64,000 nt of DNA, taken from NCBI GenBank assembly GCA_031308135.1, contig JAHLJT010009436.1, positions 119,166,678 to 119,230,677 of the forward strand, read 5' to 3'. Positions 12,529 to 23,750 of this stretch are shown here, piece after piece. This DNA is from Acheta domesticus (Eukaryota; Arthropoda; Insecta; Orthoptera; Gryllidae). Each line of letters begins with the position of its first letter. Within the stretch, counting starts at the first letter, position 1. The position numbers and the translations under genes are program-made. Below the pieces are notes generated by a model that did not search any database, was not told the DNA's origin, and worked only from the letters and a program-made list of their open reading frames with translations.

Positions 12529-15059
12529 GTATTGTAGAAACGATTGGATTAAAACGAATTTGATCTACTTAAGAAAAGGTTTCAACAAAAAATCAAATAT
12601 AGTTTACATATTTTAATACCCATATGTAAATATCACTAATAAAAAGAGAAGGGATGTCAGGCATATCGAAACTTTTATTCGACTTAGTATTGTTCAATGG
12701 ACAATTTAGATATTGTAAATATGTGCAGGAAGTGTAACAATATAAGTAGCAGTAATTATTTCAAAAGTTTTATAAATGTCAGTAATATAATGAGATACTC
12801 ATGGGAAATGGCGTAGCCTTCATGTTAATGAACAGTGGTTAGGTAAATCGGAAGAATTTCACGGTTTTGGCACATTTCATTTAAATATATGTTTCCCATG
12901 TAAGTCTTATAGGCCAAGGGATGTCTGCGCAGGAGGGACTGGAGGCAGGGGTGCAGGCATAACACATTTTCCCATTATCCCAGCTTCCGTACCCTAAACC
13001 TTCCGTATCCATCTTCCGTCACCGTAAAGTGACAATTTTAAAGATATTTGCATTTTTAATACAAAACTGCCTTCACTACCTACAGAAATCTTAAACATCT
13101 CTGAAATGGCACTAACGGAAGTGACTTCTGACGCGTGTACCAAGTTAAAAATTCAAAAGCTTCTAATCTGCTCTAGTTGTATGAGACTCACTCCGCCCTC
13201 CTCCGTATCCTTAATGCCTACAGTCGAGGAAACATACTAAACAGATATTGAATGGCACCAAGGAAACACAATTTTTAGCGTGATTCTCCCTATGTTTGCA
13301 TGGGTTCTCAAATTACCGCTTTAAATTTAGTTGCCTACAAAATGCAATATAATAAGGATTTTCCACAAGTTTGGGGAGATTCCCGTGATCCCTCACTGGA
13401 TACGACACTGGTTGGGAATTCGCGAAAGTCCTCTGGAATATAAAAAAGTGGAAGCTGCGTAAATATTTTTACTTTTAAAGTCATTGCCTTAAACCATTAT
13501 TTTTCTTTTAAAAATAACGAAAACTACGTGTTTAAATGAAAAAGAATCGTCTGATTACTAGTCTGAGTTCTTTGGAACAATATTCCTTACTGATATTATT
13601 TATTAGTAGTTCTTAGTGATATGAGACGTGATCAGTAAGTTACCTCACATGTGCGGTAAGTCGCCTATCATCTCTTTAACATCATTAATCAGTATGGTAT
13701 ATGGAGCTAGAGGATACATACATGATGCATTTTCATTTAGAATCTTTCGATAGTAATTGAATAACCTGCGCCCGTCAGTCTGTCGCTCACGGTCAGATCC
13801 CTTCCACGACGAATTCCTTCGAGACAAATGAGGTTTAGTTAGACGCGACTCAACTCCTGCTGGAGAACTGACTACGTTTTCCACATCAATCCAAAATATT
13901 CGAAAATATTTCTTTAAAAAACATATTTTGGGGGACTTTAAAAAACTAAAACACGTTTGGAAGACTTAAGGCACCTTCAGAGGAAATCAACGAATCATTC
14001 GAATCCTCTCGACAAGATGAATCGATTAGCACTAGTTTTAGCTGGATCCTTATAGAATATTATGGAAAATTCTAAAATGACCCCGCATTTTTTATGCTTT
14101 TAAAGCTCCATTACATAATGCAGAATACATTAGCTAAAACATAGGAAATACTATACTGCCTTTTTGGCATAACAAAAATCATTTAGACTTGATTAATCAT
14201 ATAGACGATAATTGAACCTAATTTTACAATTAAACATTTTTTGAAAGTTACAATCGATACTTTTTCATTTAACTTTATATGCCATAAGATGGATCAACCG
14301 AGCACCTATATTTCATTAAAACTTCTTTATGCTAAACTAGTGCATTAGTAGTTGTTCATTAAAATGTATTTTACACATTCCTTCGGATTTTAATACAAAG
14401 TAAAAGTCTTTGTTTCTCGAAAAAAGTTCAAAAAATTTCAGGTTTAGAAAACAAATGCTTATAAAAAAAGTAATGGTTGCTCCTTGGAGATTATATCATT
14501 CCTTTTCTGTGTCCCTTCAAACTTTCTAGACTTCTCTTGCAGTTCGACCGGAACACTCTTTGGGTTAAACATAAGGGGGAGAAGCATAGAAAGGTAATAA
14601 ATCGTAAGAAAAATAACAAAAGATTTAAATATTGAAAAGTGTGTTAAACGTCAAAACCTTAATACTAAATGTAAATATAAGCATTCTCATTTGCATAAAT
14701 TTTTCACATAAAGACAATAAACCTCAGGCAATATCATATCTGACTACAACATGATTAAGGAATGAAGTTGGTCCAACGGTGAGTTTTGAGCAGGTTTAAA
14801 AGTGCTTTCTCATTAGGTTAAACTACTCTTTTAACCAAAATGATAAGGTGATCAATTGCGAATCCGTTTCTAGTTGGTCGTGTCAGTATCCATCAGGCAT
14901 TAAAGTAATTCTGCTAGAGATGATAAACTGTTTTTAACATAACACTTCGTTTGAAAATTACGGTTTTTGTGAATCAGCCTTCAACATATTTCTGTATTGA
15001 TGTGTTGCACCCTATGAGAAGGTAAAGAATCTGTGCGATATTCTAATTAGCAGCTTCTA
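12529..15059. other. No gene or clear repeat recognised
   Basis: AT-rich sequence with scattered short frames. The 79-codon frame at 13645-13884 (-) has no domain signature. Confidence 0.4.
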
Positions 15060-15490
15060 GCACTTAGATCGCAGGCACGAAAGGTAGGCCAAAGCTTCGC
15101 TTCCCGGGAAGCGGAAGCCTGGGCTCCGGGCAGTGCTCATCGCTGCCGCGGCAGCCGCACTAGGGCCTTCGCCCCGTGACCCTTGACATTTGTGAAAAGT
15201 GCCGCCGCCGCCGCCGCCGCCACCACCACCACCACCACCACCGCCGCCGCCGTCTCCGCCCTATACACCGCCTGCACTGATCGATAGTCGCGCTGGCTGG
15301 CTCGCTCGCTCGCGGCCTGGAGGGTATGACGTCACAGTTCGCTCTGGTGCAGAGCTCACGCCTGCATTCGCATCGTTGATGACTTTCTTCTATTTACTCA
15401 ATGAAGTAATTCAAAGTCATATTATCAAAATGTACATATACAGTATTTGTTCGTTGCATCTTCCCCATAATCTATATTGCTAATGCATCG
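15060..15490. promoter_or_regulatory. CpG-rich block 1 with (GCC)n/(CAC)n
   Basis: A sharp rise in G+C and CpG from about 15060 to 15390, against AT-rich flanks, includes a trinucleotide run (GCC)n-(CAC)n-(GCC)n at 15201-15260 and 'gctcgctcgctcgcgg' at about 15298. No start codon with a protein-like frame is convincing: the frame through it begins with about 18 prolines encoded by the microsatellite. A promoter or 5' exon is plausible, since CpG density survives best where DNA is unmethylated, but no TATA, initiator or splice donor fixes a strand. Confidence 0.4.
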
Positions 15491-16479
15491 GTATCAAAGA
15501 CATCTACGACATTCTCGCAGGGTTCTCAGAGACCTCCACTCCGGATCAAAGTAGAGGGTTCTAGTGGGCAACATGGCAGTTAAACACATGAACAGGAAGA
15601 TGGAAGTTGCGCGGACGTGATCGATACCTTATCGATGCTGCTTCGCCATTATTGTGGAATGAACCCACAAACATTGGAAAAGAGGTGCTCATAAAGTAGA
15701 CACTCTACACATCTCATCCACACGACACCTTCGTTCAACTCTGTTGAAATGAACAATCTTGCAACCGCCGGGGTGCGGACAGGTCATTTCCCGCCTACAG
15801 TACAGACGCCGACGATCAAATCATAGGATAATAAAGCTGGTAATAAATGTATTGAGAAAATATTCCCATTAGTTCAAGTTACTCAGTGGGAGGTACAAAA
15901 TCTAGTGCTAATTGCATAATACAAATTCCAGAATCTAATTGTATTCATATAACTTTCCTGACATTCTAAGAAACATTCTTTGTATTTCGGGGACAGGCTA
16001 AACTTCGACGTCAATCAATTAATTCACAAACAATAAAAAAAATCATGTATCCAAAAGGGGTGCTTTGATGTATTATAAGGACATATCTATTGTATGTATG
16101 TACGTATGAGGGACATACAATGAAAGCCATGAATTGTTATAAAGACATCGCAGATTACAGTTTTCTTTTTTCATGATGCCTTTTAACTTGTGCACGGCAA
16201 TCTCTTAATGACACATGATTTTACATCTTAGATCATTATATACCACTTTTAAATAATGTTATGAATTTATGAAATGGACTTTCAGAAACAATACCCTGAC
16301 AAATAGTTTGGTACCTAGCTTATTCTCAACACGTGAAACCATTACATACTCTCTTTTCTTCCCTACGGATACCGGTCACTTTTTCGTATCCCAGAAAATA
16401 ACTTTTACTACAAGCCTGTCCTTCAACGTCTGTCTTTTCAGAAAACTCAACATTCAGGTTTCCGAACTGCACACACTGT
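15491..16479. other. Spacer between the CpG-rich blocks
   Basis: Returns to moderate AT content with no coding signature. An ATG frame beginning at 16269 (+) runs into CpG block 2, but its second half is microsatellite-derived Ala/Arg/Gly sequence. Confidence 0.35.
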
Positions 16480-17025
16480 CATTCCTGCCCGAATTTTTAG
16501 CCGCGAGGGAACAGCAGAAAGACGTGTCCGCGAGGTCCACGCCTGACCGCTGCGGTATCCGAAGCCTTGGCGGTGGCGGCGTCCAGAGCGGATCATCATC
16601 GCGCCCGCCCTCCCCCTTGGGCTGCGAGGCGGTCACCGCTGTGTGTCAAGGCCGGGGAAAGCATCGATCGTCCGCCGCCTCGCAGCCCCTAGGCGTACGA
16701 GCCACTGCCGCCGCCGCCGCCGCCGCCGCTGCGGGGTGGGGAACGCCGGAACGGCGCAGCCGTGGGGGGTGTGCCGGGGGAGAGGTCGGGCGGGGGTGGC
16801 GGCGCAGTGCACGTGCGCGCGCGCGCGCGCGGCGGGGGAGGCGGGGGCGGCGGCGGCGGCGGCTTGCAAGCAGGACCCGGGATCGATGCTGCCTCGCGGT
16901 CTCAGACCCGGGAAGCGTCGTCGGCGCCGCGCCGGCTCCTCTCAGAGTGTGGGCGTGCGGCAGAGTGGCGCCTCTGGGTCCCAGCGCGAACAAATCCGGG
17001 CTACGTTTCCAGCGCATTAAAATGA
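16480..17025. promoter_or_regulatory. CpG-rich block 2 with (GCC)n, (GC)n and (GGC)n
   Basis: Dense CpG from about 16500 to 16995, with (CCG)n at about 16706-16730, alternating GC at about 16815-16832 and (GGC)n at about 16840-16863. Overlapping long frames on both strands are a by-product of scarce stop codons in GC-rich DNA; their products are low-complexity Arg/Ala/Gly. This is the strongest promoter or first-exon candidate in the first half of the window, of unknown strand and target gene. Confidence 0.45.
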
Positions 17026-17640
17026 ACCATAACTTCGGCCAGCGTTTCTGAACGTTTTCTCTCAAAGTTCTACTGATGAGCTTCACATTTCTGCATTTCT
17101 CAACATCACAAGTTTTCACATTTTTTGAAGATTGTACCCCTTGTATATTACTGAAAGTTTAATGATAAAAATTCCCTGAATGACGATTTTTTTAATACTA
17201 GTACGTGACTAAATTAATTATGTATTTTTAATAATTGGTACCAAGATTCTTCCCAACTCCTTTAATTTACGTAGTAAAGTATTACAAGAGAGTAGAAGAA
17301 AGCTCTAAAATTTCAATTAAATAATTCATTTCATCTTCAAATCTTCCCATCCAAGTTGTTTGCTTACTTGCTACATGCATTCCGCATACCCCCCGAGAAA
17401 CGCGTACAATAAACTGAGATTCCCTGCGGTACATTATGATTAAATATTTTGAATATTCAAACATTGTTAATTCAAAATAAATTAGCGAATAATAAGTAAT
17501 TAGTGGTATTACAAAGTCACTTATTTTTTTAGTATTGTCTGTGACAAATATATTATATTATACTAATGCAACTCATATCTTACTATTTCGTCAGTCGTTT
17601 CATTAAACACTGTTCCTCAAAAGAATTGCCAATGAATCGA
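17026..17640. other. AT-rich spacer, no gene seen
   Basis: No supported feature. Confidence 0.4.
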
Positions 17641-18047
17641 ATTTGCAACTTTTGAAAGTTTTAATTTTCAAAATTTCAAAGGTTTTAATGAAAGTGGAAA
17701 TAGTAGATTCCATACAAATAATAGATCTTTGCTCACTTCGAACGAAAAATGAACCATTTGAAACTTAAAGTGTCTAAAAATTCTCTGAAATATAATATAC
17801 ATATGTAATACCTATTAGATGTGTTACATATTAACATATTGATGTTCTAAAAAGTACATTGTGTAATTCTTCAAAATTACGTTTTGAATTAAAACGACAC
17901 TTATATATTATGATTTAAAGCAATTTTGTATATTCTTACAAACAAAATTAAAGAAAATATTTCAACGTTTTTGAGAAAATCACGTTTAGGTATTTTTGGT
18001 AAACGGTTATGATTTGATTCAATATTACGAAAAATGTATTAATATTC
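17640..18047 (+). repeat. Degraded F-repeat core units
   Basis: Recognisable but eroded core text: 'gcaacttttgaaag', 'aaagaaaatatttcaacgtttttgagaaaatcacg' (about 17952) and 'caatattacgaaaaatg' (18022). No termini. Confidence 0.5.
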
Positions 18048-19859
18048 TGAAGTGGTGCTACAGAATGGCACAAACTTTCCCATATTAATTTTATATTTCC
18101 TTTGGTCTGGGCTAGCTATTCGGACTTGCGACATATTCCTGCCAGCTGCCAAAGTACATATCATTGATATTTTCTCAATTGTTCGGTTTTCTAATAGTAG
18201 AATGAAAATATTATTTTAATAATATTAATGATCAGTAAAACCTCGTCCTAAATGGCACATTTCTTTTAAAACTTTGAGCCGCTTTTAAGAAAATGGCGTT
18301 TAAAAACTACAGAAAATTCGAAATTTGAAGCTCTTTTTCACAGAAAATTTTTGAGTTTTCGAAAAACTTAATTTGAATTCATTTGAAGCACATTAACTTA
18401 CAAATATAATAGTGTTTAAAAATTGCTGGAAATGTGCATATTAACGGTGTGAGAGATCTTTCAAAACAATTGCATTTATGTAATTTTTGCAAAAACCAAA
18501 AAATACCCCACATTGAACTTTACGTCCTATTAAAGAGTGTAATTAACACTATCCGTTCGAAAAGTTTAAAGAAAAAATTTGGAGCCATTTATGAGAAAAT
18601 GGCATTAGAGCGTTTCTGAAAATGCGGAATTTTGAACTAGTTTTCACAGAAAATGGTTGAGTTGAGCCTTTATTTCGCGCAGCATTACATAACTTTCCCT
18701 ATATTACGTATATTACTCCGTAGATACGTATGTATAGGGGAAAGTAAAAATGTTGTTTAAGCGTTCCTGAAAATGTGGAATTTTGAGCTAATTTCCACAG
18801 AAATCGATTGAGCATTCGAGACACTTTACATGACATTATTTAAAGCCCATGTACTTGTAAATGCAACAATGTAAACAAATCGCCGCTAACGTAAATTTTA
18901 ACGATGCGAGAGAGATGTCAAAAAAACTACATTTTTGTAATTTTTGAAAAATCAAAAGAATACAGCAAACTGATGTTTATATCATCTCATAGAATACATT
19001 AGGCACTATCCCTACTTAAAGAAAAAAGTTGGAGCCAATTTGAGGAAATCTTGTTTTTGTTATTTTTTAAATTGTACATATTGCACGCAATATTGCGCGA
19101 AAACTATTAAAATTTTCAAAAAAATGTACAGCACCTGAATGAAAGAGCCCACAATGGAGAACACATTTTTATTGAAGGAAAAATCTCTATCTTTAATTTT
19201 GTAGTTGTAGGAAGTCGCCAAAGAAAATTCAAACTTTAGCAATTATCGACAATTCAGAGTTTCCGTAAAAATCGGACCTATGCCACCTTTATAACTGTAT
19301 TTTACTAAATTCTTACTAGAAATTAAAAAAAACAATTTGTATCCGTTTTTGAGAAACTCTTGTTTGTAATTTTTTTAAATTGCAAATATTTCGCGCAATA
19401 TTGCGCGAAAACTACTAAAATGATCCAAAATATACAGGGCCTTAATGAATGTACTCACTTTTAAGAACAAATTTCATTTGACGGAAAATGTCTATCTTCA
19501 ATTTTGTACTTGTAGGAAGTCACCGAAAAATTTAAAACTTTTGCAATTATCGAAAATTCAGAGTTAACTGTGAAAATCGAACCTGTGCCATCTTTATAAG
19601 TGTATCTTACTCTATTCTTACAAGAAACTAAAACAAAAAATTTGGAGCCATTGTTGAGAAAATATTGAAAAGTTCGGGGGAGCTTCATGTAAAGTATCCC
19701 CCAAAAATTAATGAATGTTTTTCAAAATCGCAGGCTTCCACTCAGGCCAGATGGACAGCGATTTCATAAATTTGGAAAAAATCCTGCAATACATACGGTT
19801 TAGACACTAGTGTTGTTCACATACACCGATTAGACGGACAGACGAACTGACGTTTTGGG
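18048..19859 (+). repeat. F-repeat copy with an internal extra 3' end
   Basis: The 5' block 'gtggtgctacagaatggcac' (18055) is followed by 'aactttcccatattaa' and 'ggtctgggctagc'. Core landmarks ('ggagcca/gtatccgtttttgagaaa') occur at about 18273, 18576, 19028, 19335 and 19640, mostly about 303-307 bp apart. The exception is a step of about 450 bp caused by a complete 3' palindrome lodged at 18667-18748. The copy stops inside its own 3' module ('ctgacgttttggga', 19858), where the next copy begins. Confidence 0.85.
18660..18750 (+). repeat. Orphan F-repeat 3' end inside a core unit
   Basis: 'cgcgcagcattacataactt' then the TACGTATA palindrome then 'ggggaaagtaaaaatg' sits in the middle of core-unit sequence. 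The unit text resumes afterwards at an earlier point of the unit (GTTTAAGCG), so part of the unit is present twice. This suits either a recombination joint between two copies or capture of a short 3' end. Confidence 0.7.
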
Positions 19860-21347
19860 AAACTAGTGGTGCGACAGAATAGCAGAGACTTTCCCGTATA
19901 AGTTTTCTGTTTCCTTTCGTCTCGGCTAGTATTTGGACTTGCCACAATCGCTTGCCAGCTGCCATCTATCGACGCCGAAAGTACATTTCTTTGACATTTT
20001 CTTAATTTTTTGGTTTCCTAATAGTAGAACAAATATTTCCAAAAGATTAAAGAACAGAAAAACCACGTCCGAAAGACCAATTTTCGTTTAAAAATATATA
20101 GCCGTTTTTAAGAAAACGCGAATTTGAAGTCATTTGAAGCACTTGCACTCACAAATATAATAAAGTTTACAATTTGCTGGTAATTTGCATGTTAAAGATG
20201 TGAGAGATCTTTCAAAAAATTTACATTTGTGAAATTTTTGAAAAAACAAAAAATACCTCAATATAAACTTTACGGTATATTAAAAAGTACAATTAGCACT
20301 ATCAGTTCCAAAAGTTTGAAGAAACAATATGGAGCCATTTATGAGAAAATGGCGTTGGAGCGTTTCTGAAAATCCGAAACGTAGAATTTGGAGCTAGTTT
20401 TTACAGAAAATGGTTGAGTTCTCGAGAAACTCTACTTGACATTATTTAAATCACATGTACTCATTAATATAATTATGTCAACAAATCGCAGCTAATGTAA
20501 ATATTAACGACGTGAGAGACAAGTCAAAAAATTACATTTTTGTAATTTTTGAGAAAACTAAAGAATTGAGTAAACTGATGTTCATGTCAACCCATAGACA
20601 TTTAGCACTATCCCTACCAGAAGTTTGAAGAAAAAATTTGGAGCCATTTTTGAGAAAATCTTGTTTTTGTATTTTTTAAATTGCACATATTGCACGCAAT
20701 ATTGCGGGAAAACTACTAACATTTTCAAAAATATGTACATGAGCTTAAAGAAAGAACACACTATGAAGAACAAATTTCATTTGAAGGAAAAATCTCTATC
20801 TGCAATTTAGTAGTTGGAGGAAGACGCCAAATAAAATTCAGTTAACCATGAAAATCGGACGTATGCTACCTTCATAAGTGTATTATACTCTATTCTTAAT
20901 AGAAAAAATTGTAGTGGTTTTGAAGAAAATTTTTAAAATGACCGGGGTCTTCATGTAAAGTACTCCCAAATTTTGAAGAAAGTTTTTCAAAATCGCGGCA
21001 CCTCGAGAGGAACCAGATTGACCGAGGAATATTTATTTGGGAAGAAATCGTACTTATGGTTTAGGCGCTAGTCTTGCTCATAGATACCGGACAGAGGGAC
21101 TGACGGACGGACGTTTTTCTTTCAATTGGTTTTTTGGTATCAAGAACCCACAAAAAGGGAATTCTGGCTACACCACGTATTAGGATTTTTTTCTCAATTT
21201 AGCAACTGGTTTTATCCACTTTTTCGTTACCACGGTTCGGCAATGATTTTTTTCTGTCGAAAAGTCGGTTTTTTTTCGCGCAGCATTACATAACTTTCCC
21301 AATACTACGTATATTGCTTCGTATATACGTACGTATACGGGAAAGTA
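19860..21347 (+). repeat. F-repeat reference copy, complete
   Basis: Best exemplar. It has the 5' end 'AACTAGTGGTGCGACAGAAT' at 19861, 'gactttcccgtataagt' (19890), and 'ctttcgtctcggctag'. Core units carry landmarks at about 20097, 20330, 20637 and 20907. The 3' module has 'cggacagagggactgacgg' (about 21090), 'gaattctggctacaccacgt' (about 21158), 'actttttcgttaccacggtt' and 'gcgcagcattacataacttt'. The final palindrome is 'tactacgtatattgcttcgt...tatacgggaaagt' (21303-21346). No protein-coding capacity. Confidence 0.85.
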
Positions 21348-22243
21348 AAAACAATTGTATCTTTACAATTGTAGTTGTAGGAAAAGGCCGAACATTTTTT
21401 ATTTTTTTAAAGTTTTGCAAAATTAAGTATTTCAACGAACATAAAACCTGTACCATTTTCTTAAGCTTCTTTTATGCTATCTAAGGCCTTAATCTAAACA
21501 AAAAAATGTTTTGCGGCATTTAAGAGAAAATGGTTTAAAGAAAATAAAAATGGTCAATGTTCGACACAAAATTTCGCAAAAAATACTCATGTTTTTGAAA
21601 CATTGTACATGAGTTAATTTGAAGATATGTCCATTATGAACACATTTCATTATGAAAAAAATTATCTTCATAATTGTAGTGGCAGGAAGACGCTGAAAAA
21701 ATTTTGATTTTTTTCCATTTTCGAAAAATCAAAGTTTTTAACCAACATGAGACCGGCTCTATTCTCTTAAATAATCTTCAGACTATCCAACAACAAAATT
21801 TACTAAAAATTGTTGGCGCCATTTTTTTGAAAAGTTTAAAAATGTCTCAGAGGATTTATGTACCCCACAGATTTAAAATATCGGTTTAAAATTCAAGGGT
21901 CCTCGACATCAGTCAGATTGATCGGGGAATATCGATTTTGGAGAAAATCCTCAGAACGGTTTAGTCGCTAGCGTAGTTCACAGATAGACGGACGGACGGA
22001 CAGACGGAAGTTTTGCCGTCAATCGATTTTTAGGTATCAAGGAAACATAAAACGTGGATTGTGGCTGCACCAGGTATTAGAAGTTTTTTTTCTATATTTG
22101 GCAACTGGATTATTCACTTTTTCGTTACCAGAGCCCTGTAGTAAGAGTTTTCTTCCGAAAATCCGCCGTTTTTTCGCGCAGCATTACAAAACTTTCCCTA
22201 TATTACATATGTACTCCGTATATACATACGTATACGAAAAAGT
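21348..22243 (+). repeat. F-repeat subfamily B joined to an A-type 3' end
   Basis: Directly abuts the previous copy. Core units are B-like ('tgaagatatgtccattatga', 'taattgtagtggcaggaag'), with 'gacggacggacggacagacg' at 21987 and a 3' palindrome of TACGTATA type ending 'tatacgaaaaagt' (22242). The 5' terminal block is absent. The B core with an A-type terminus implies exchange between subfamilies. Confidence 0.75.
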
Positions 22244-23287
22244 AAAAAAACACATTTTCGGTATCGGAGGATATCAAAACGTGTATTTTCGTTGAAATCT
22301 CGAAATCGATTTTCCGTAGAATTACATAATTTTCCACATACAGAAATCCCTCTACATTCACGAAAGTTAATTTCCCAAAAAGCATCGTGGGGTTCAAATC
22401 CGGGAATGTTGAGTCTGTCTTTTAATGAAGAAAGGTTGGTTAGGTTTCTGGATATCGAAAATCTGTTTAAAAATGAAAGAAAAAATCTGACAAGTAAGTG
22501 CAATAGAGCTGAGTAAGCGATACTACAAACAGAATTCACAATTAACATCCCAAAGGGAAAAAATATAACAATATTGGAAATTTATTTCAAAGTTGAAAGT
22601 GATTGTACATAGGTTTTGGTTATTTTTTGCTTTCATCACCCTTCTCGTTATTCTAATATCCAAATATGGAAGAATTGCTGCTTCTATTTCTCTCTTCAAT
22701 TTCGAAGTTATTTTCATGTTCGGATTACATTCGAGTGTTCTTTCCACCGGAGCTTCTTGAAGTTTTCGAACGCTATTAATCGTTTTGAAGGTGCTCCAGG
22801 AGGCAGTTTCGCTTTCTTTACTTGAATTCAGTTCGAGGTTTTCTTCGCTGATGATTTCCCGAAGCTCCTCTTCAGTGAGGTCATTATAATGAGAGCTGAA
22901 CAGATCCTGACCGCCCGCCTGTTCGTGTGGCCAAAACCCTTACGTGCAATTTGATGAAACTAAAAAGAATTATTTCACAATTTTGTTATTCTATTAATGT
23001 AAATTGACATCCAAACTTCGACATTTTCGCAGAACGTAATATTTTGTGCTCCGGCGTCTGCCGAGTTTGGTTTCCAGATAACGCTGAAAGGAAATGAAAT
23101 GTGCTCGTTTAAAAAAGTAATACGACCAAAAGACGCAATCGCGAATGTCGAAGTCGCGAATGTTAAAACCGGTAGCATTTCTCTAATCGCAAATGTTCGG
23201 GACTCGCAAATACCGAATTCGTGAATGTCGAGGGATTACTGTACTACGTATATTACTCCGTATACACGGATGTATGCGAGAAAGTAA
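22244..23287 (+). repeat. F-repeat 3' end split by a Tigger-like insertion
   Basis: The left part (22250-22340) holds 'aaaacgtgtattttcgttga', 'aatcgattttcc' and 'attacataattttccaca'. The right part (23242-23285) holds 'ctacgtatattactccgtat' and 'atgcgagaaagt'. Joining the two halves across one TA restores the usual 3' palindrome, so the interruption is secondary. Confidence 0.8.
22341..23241 (-). mobile_element. Tigger/pogo-like DNA transposon, 901 bp, decayed
   Basis: Terminal inverted repeats of about 24 bp: left CAGAAATCCCTCTACATTCA (22341), right the complement of CAGTAATCCCTCGACATTCA (ending 23241). Both are flanked by TA (22339-22340 and 23242-23243), the target duplication of the Tc1/mariner/pogo superfamily. 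Between the ends, a minus-strand frame (about 22945-22520) encodes an acidic stretch (DLTEEELREIISEENLE) followed by a basic tail, resembling the C-terminus of pogo/Tigger or Jerky-type transposases. The DDE core is absent, so the element is non-autonomous by deletion. Interior identity rests on my recognition of that acidic motif. Confidence 0.75.
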
Positions 23288-23319
23288 AACTATATATTTA
23301 AAGTGATTTAAAGTTCAAA

Positions 23320-23750
23320 TAAAGAGAAGTGGAATACAATAAGAAATACATTTCAACCATCAATTGGAAATCTGTAGGGTAGATTCAAAAAGACTGATAC
23401 TTTTGCTATTTTTGAAAATTCGGTGGTTTTAATGAAAAGCGAATCTCTACCATTTCATGGACATAGTTCACTCTATTCGAGAAAAACATTTAAAGAACTA
23501 TCTTCAAAACATAAAATATCGATTGAAATGACGCGCATCAAATTCGGTCAGAATATCAGCGAATATCGATTTTGGGGAAAATCCTACGCATAGTTTAGTA
23601 TCGTTTTCGGATGGAGAGGCAGGCAGACAACAATTTAAAGAAAACACTTTTATTGTATTGGGATCCTCAAAATGTATTTTCATCCAAATTTGGAAATCGA
23701 TTTCTTGTCTTTACATAACATTCTCTATTATACGTTTAGAAGAAATTAAT
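23320..23750 (+). repeat. F-repeat 3' part, degraded
   Basis: Contains core text ('cactctattcgag', 'catttaaagaact'), 'gaatatcgattttggggaaa' (23566), a shrunken 'ggcaggcagacaac' tetranucleotide and the remains of a 3' end ('tctttacataacattctcta', 23718). Confidence 0.65.

Noticed and set aside
15199..15483. A frame beginning with a long proline run
   Set aside because: The prolines come from a (GCC)n(CAC)n microsatellite. The remainder shows no conserved motif.
16269..17051. A 260-codon open frame and several overlapping frames on both strands
   Set aside because: Its second half is Ala/Arg/Gly-rich low-complexity sequence encoded by GCC/GC/GGC microsatellites in a CpG-rich block where stop codons are rare. 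No domain, no splice support, and frames are open on both strands.
22380..22405. 'gggttcaaatccggg' as a tRNA box B
   Set aside because: No box A at the right distance. It lies inside the Tigger-like element.
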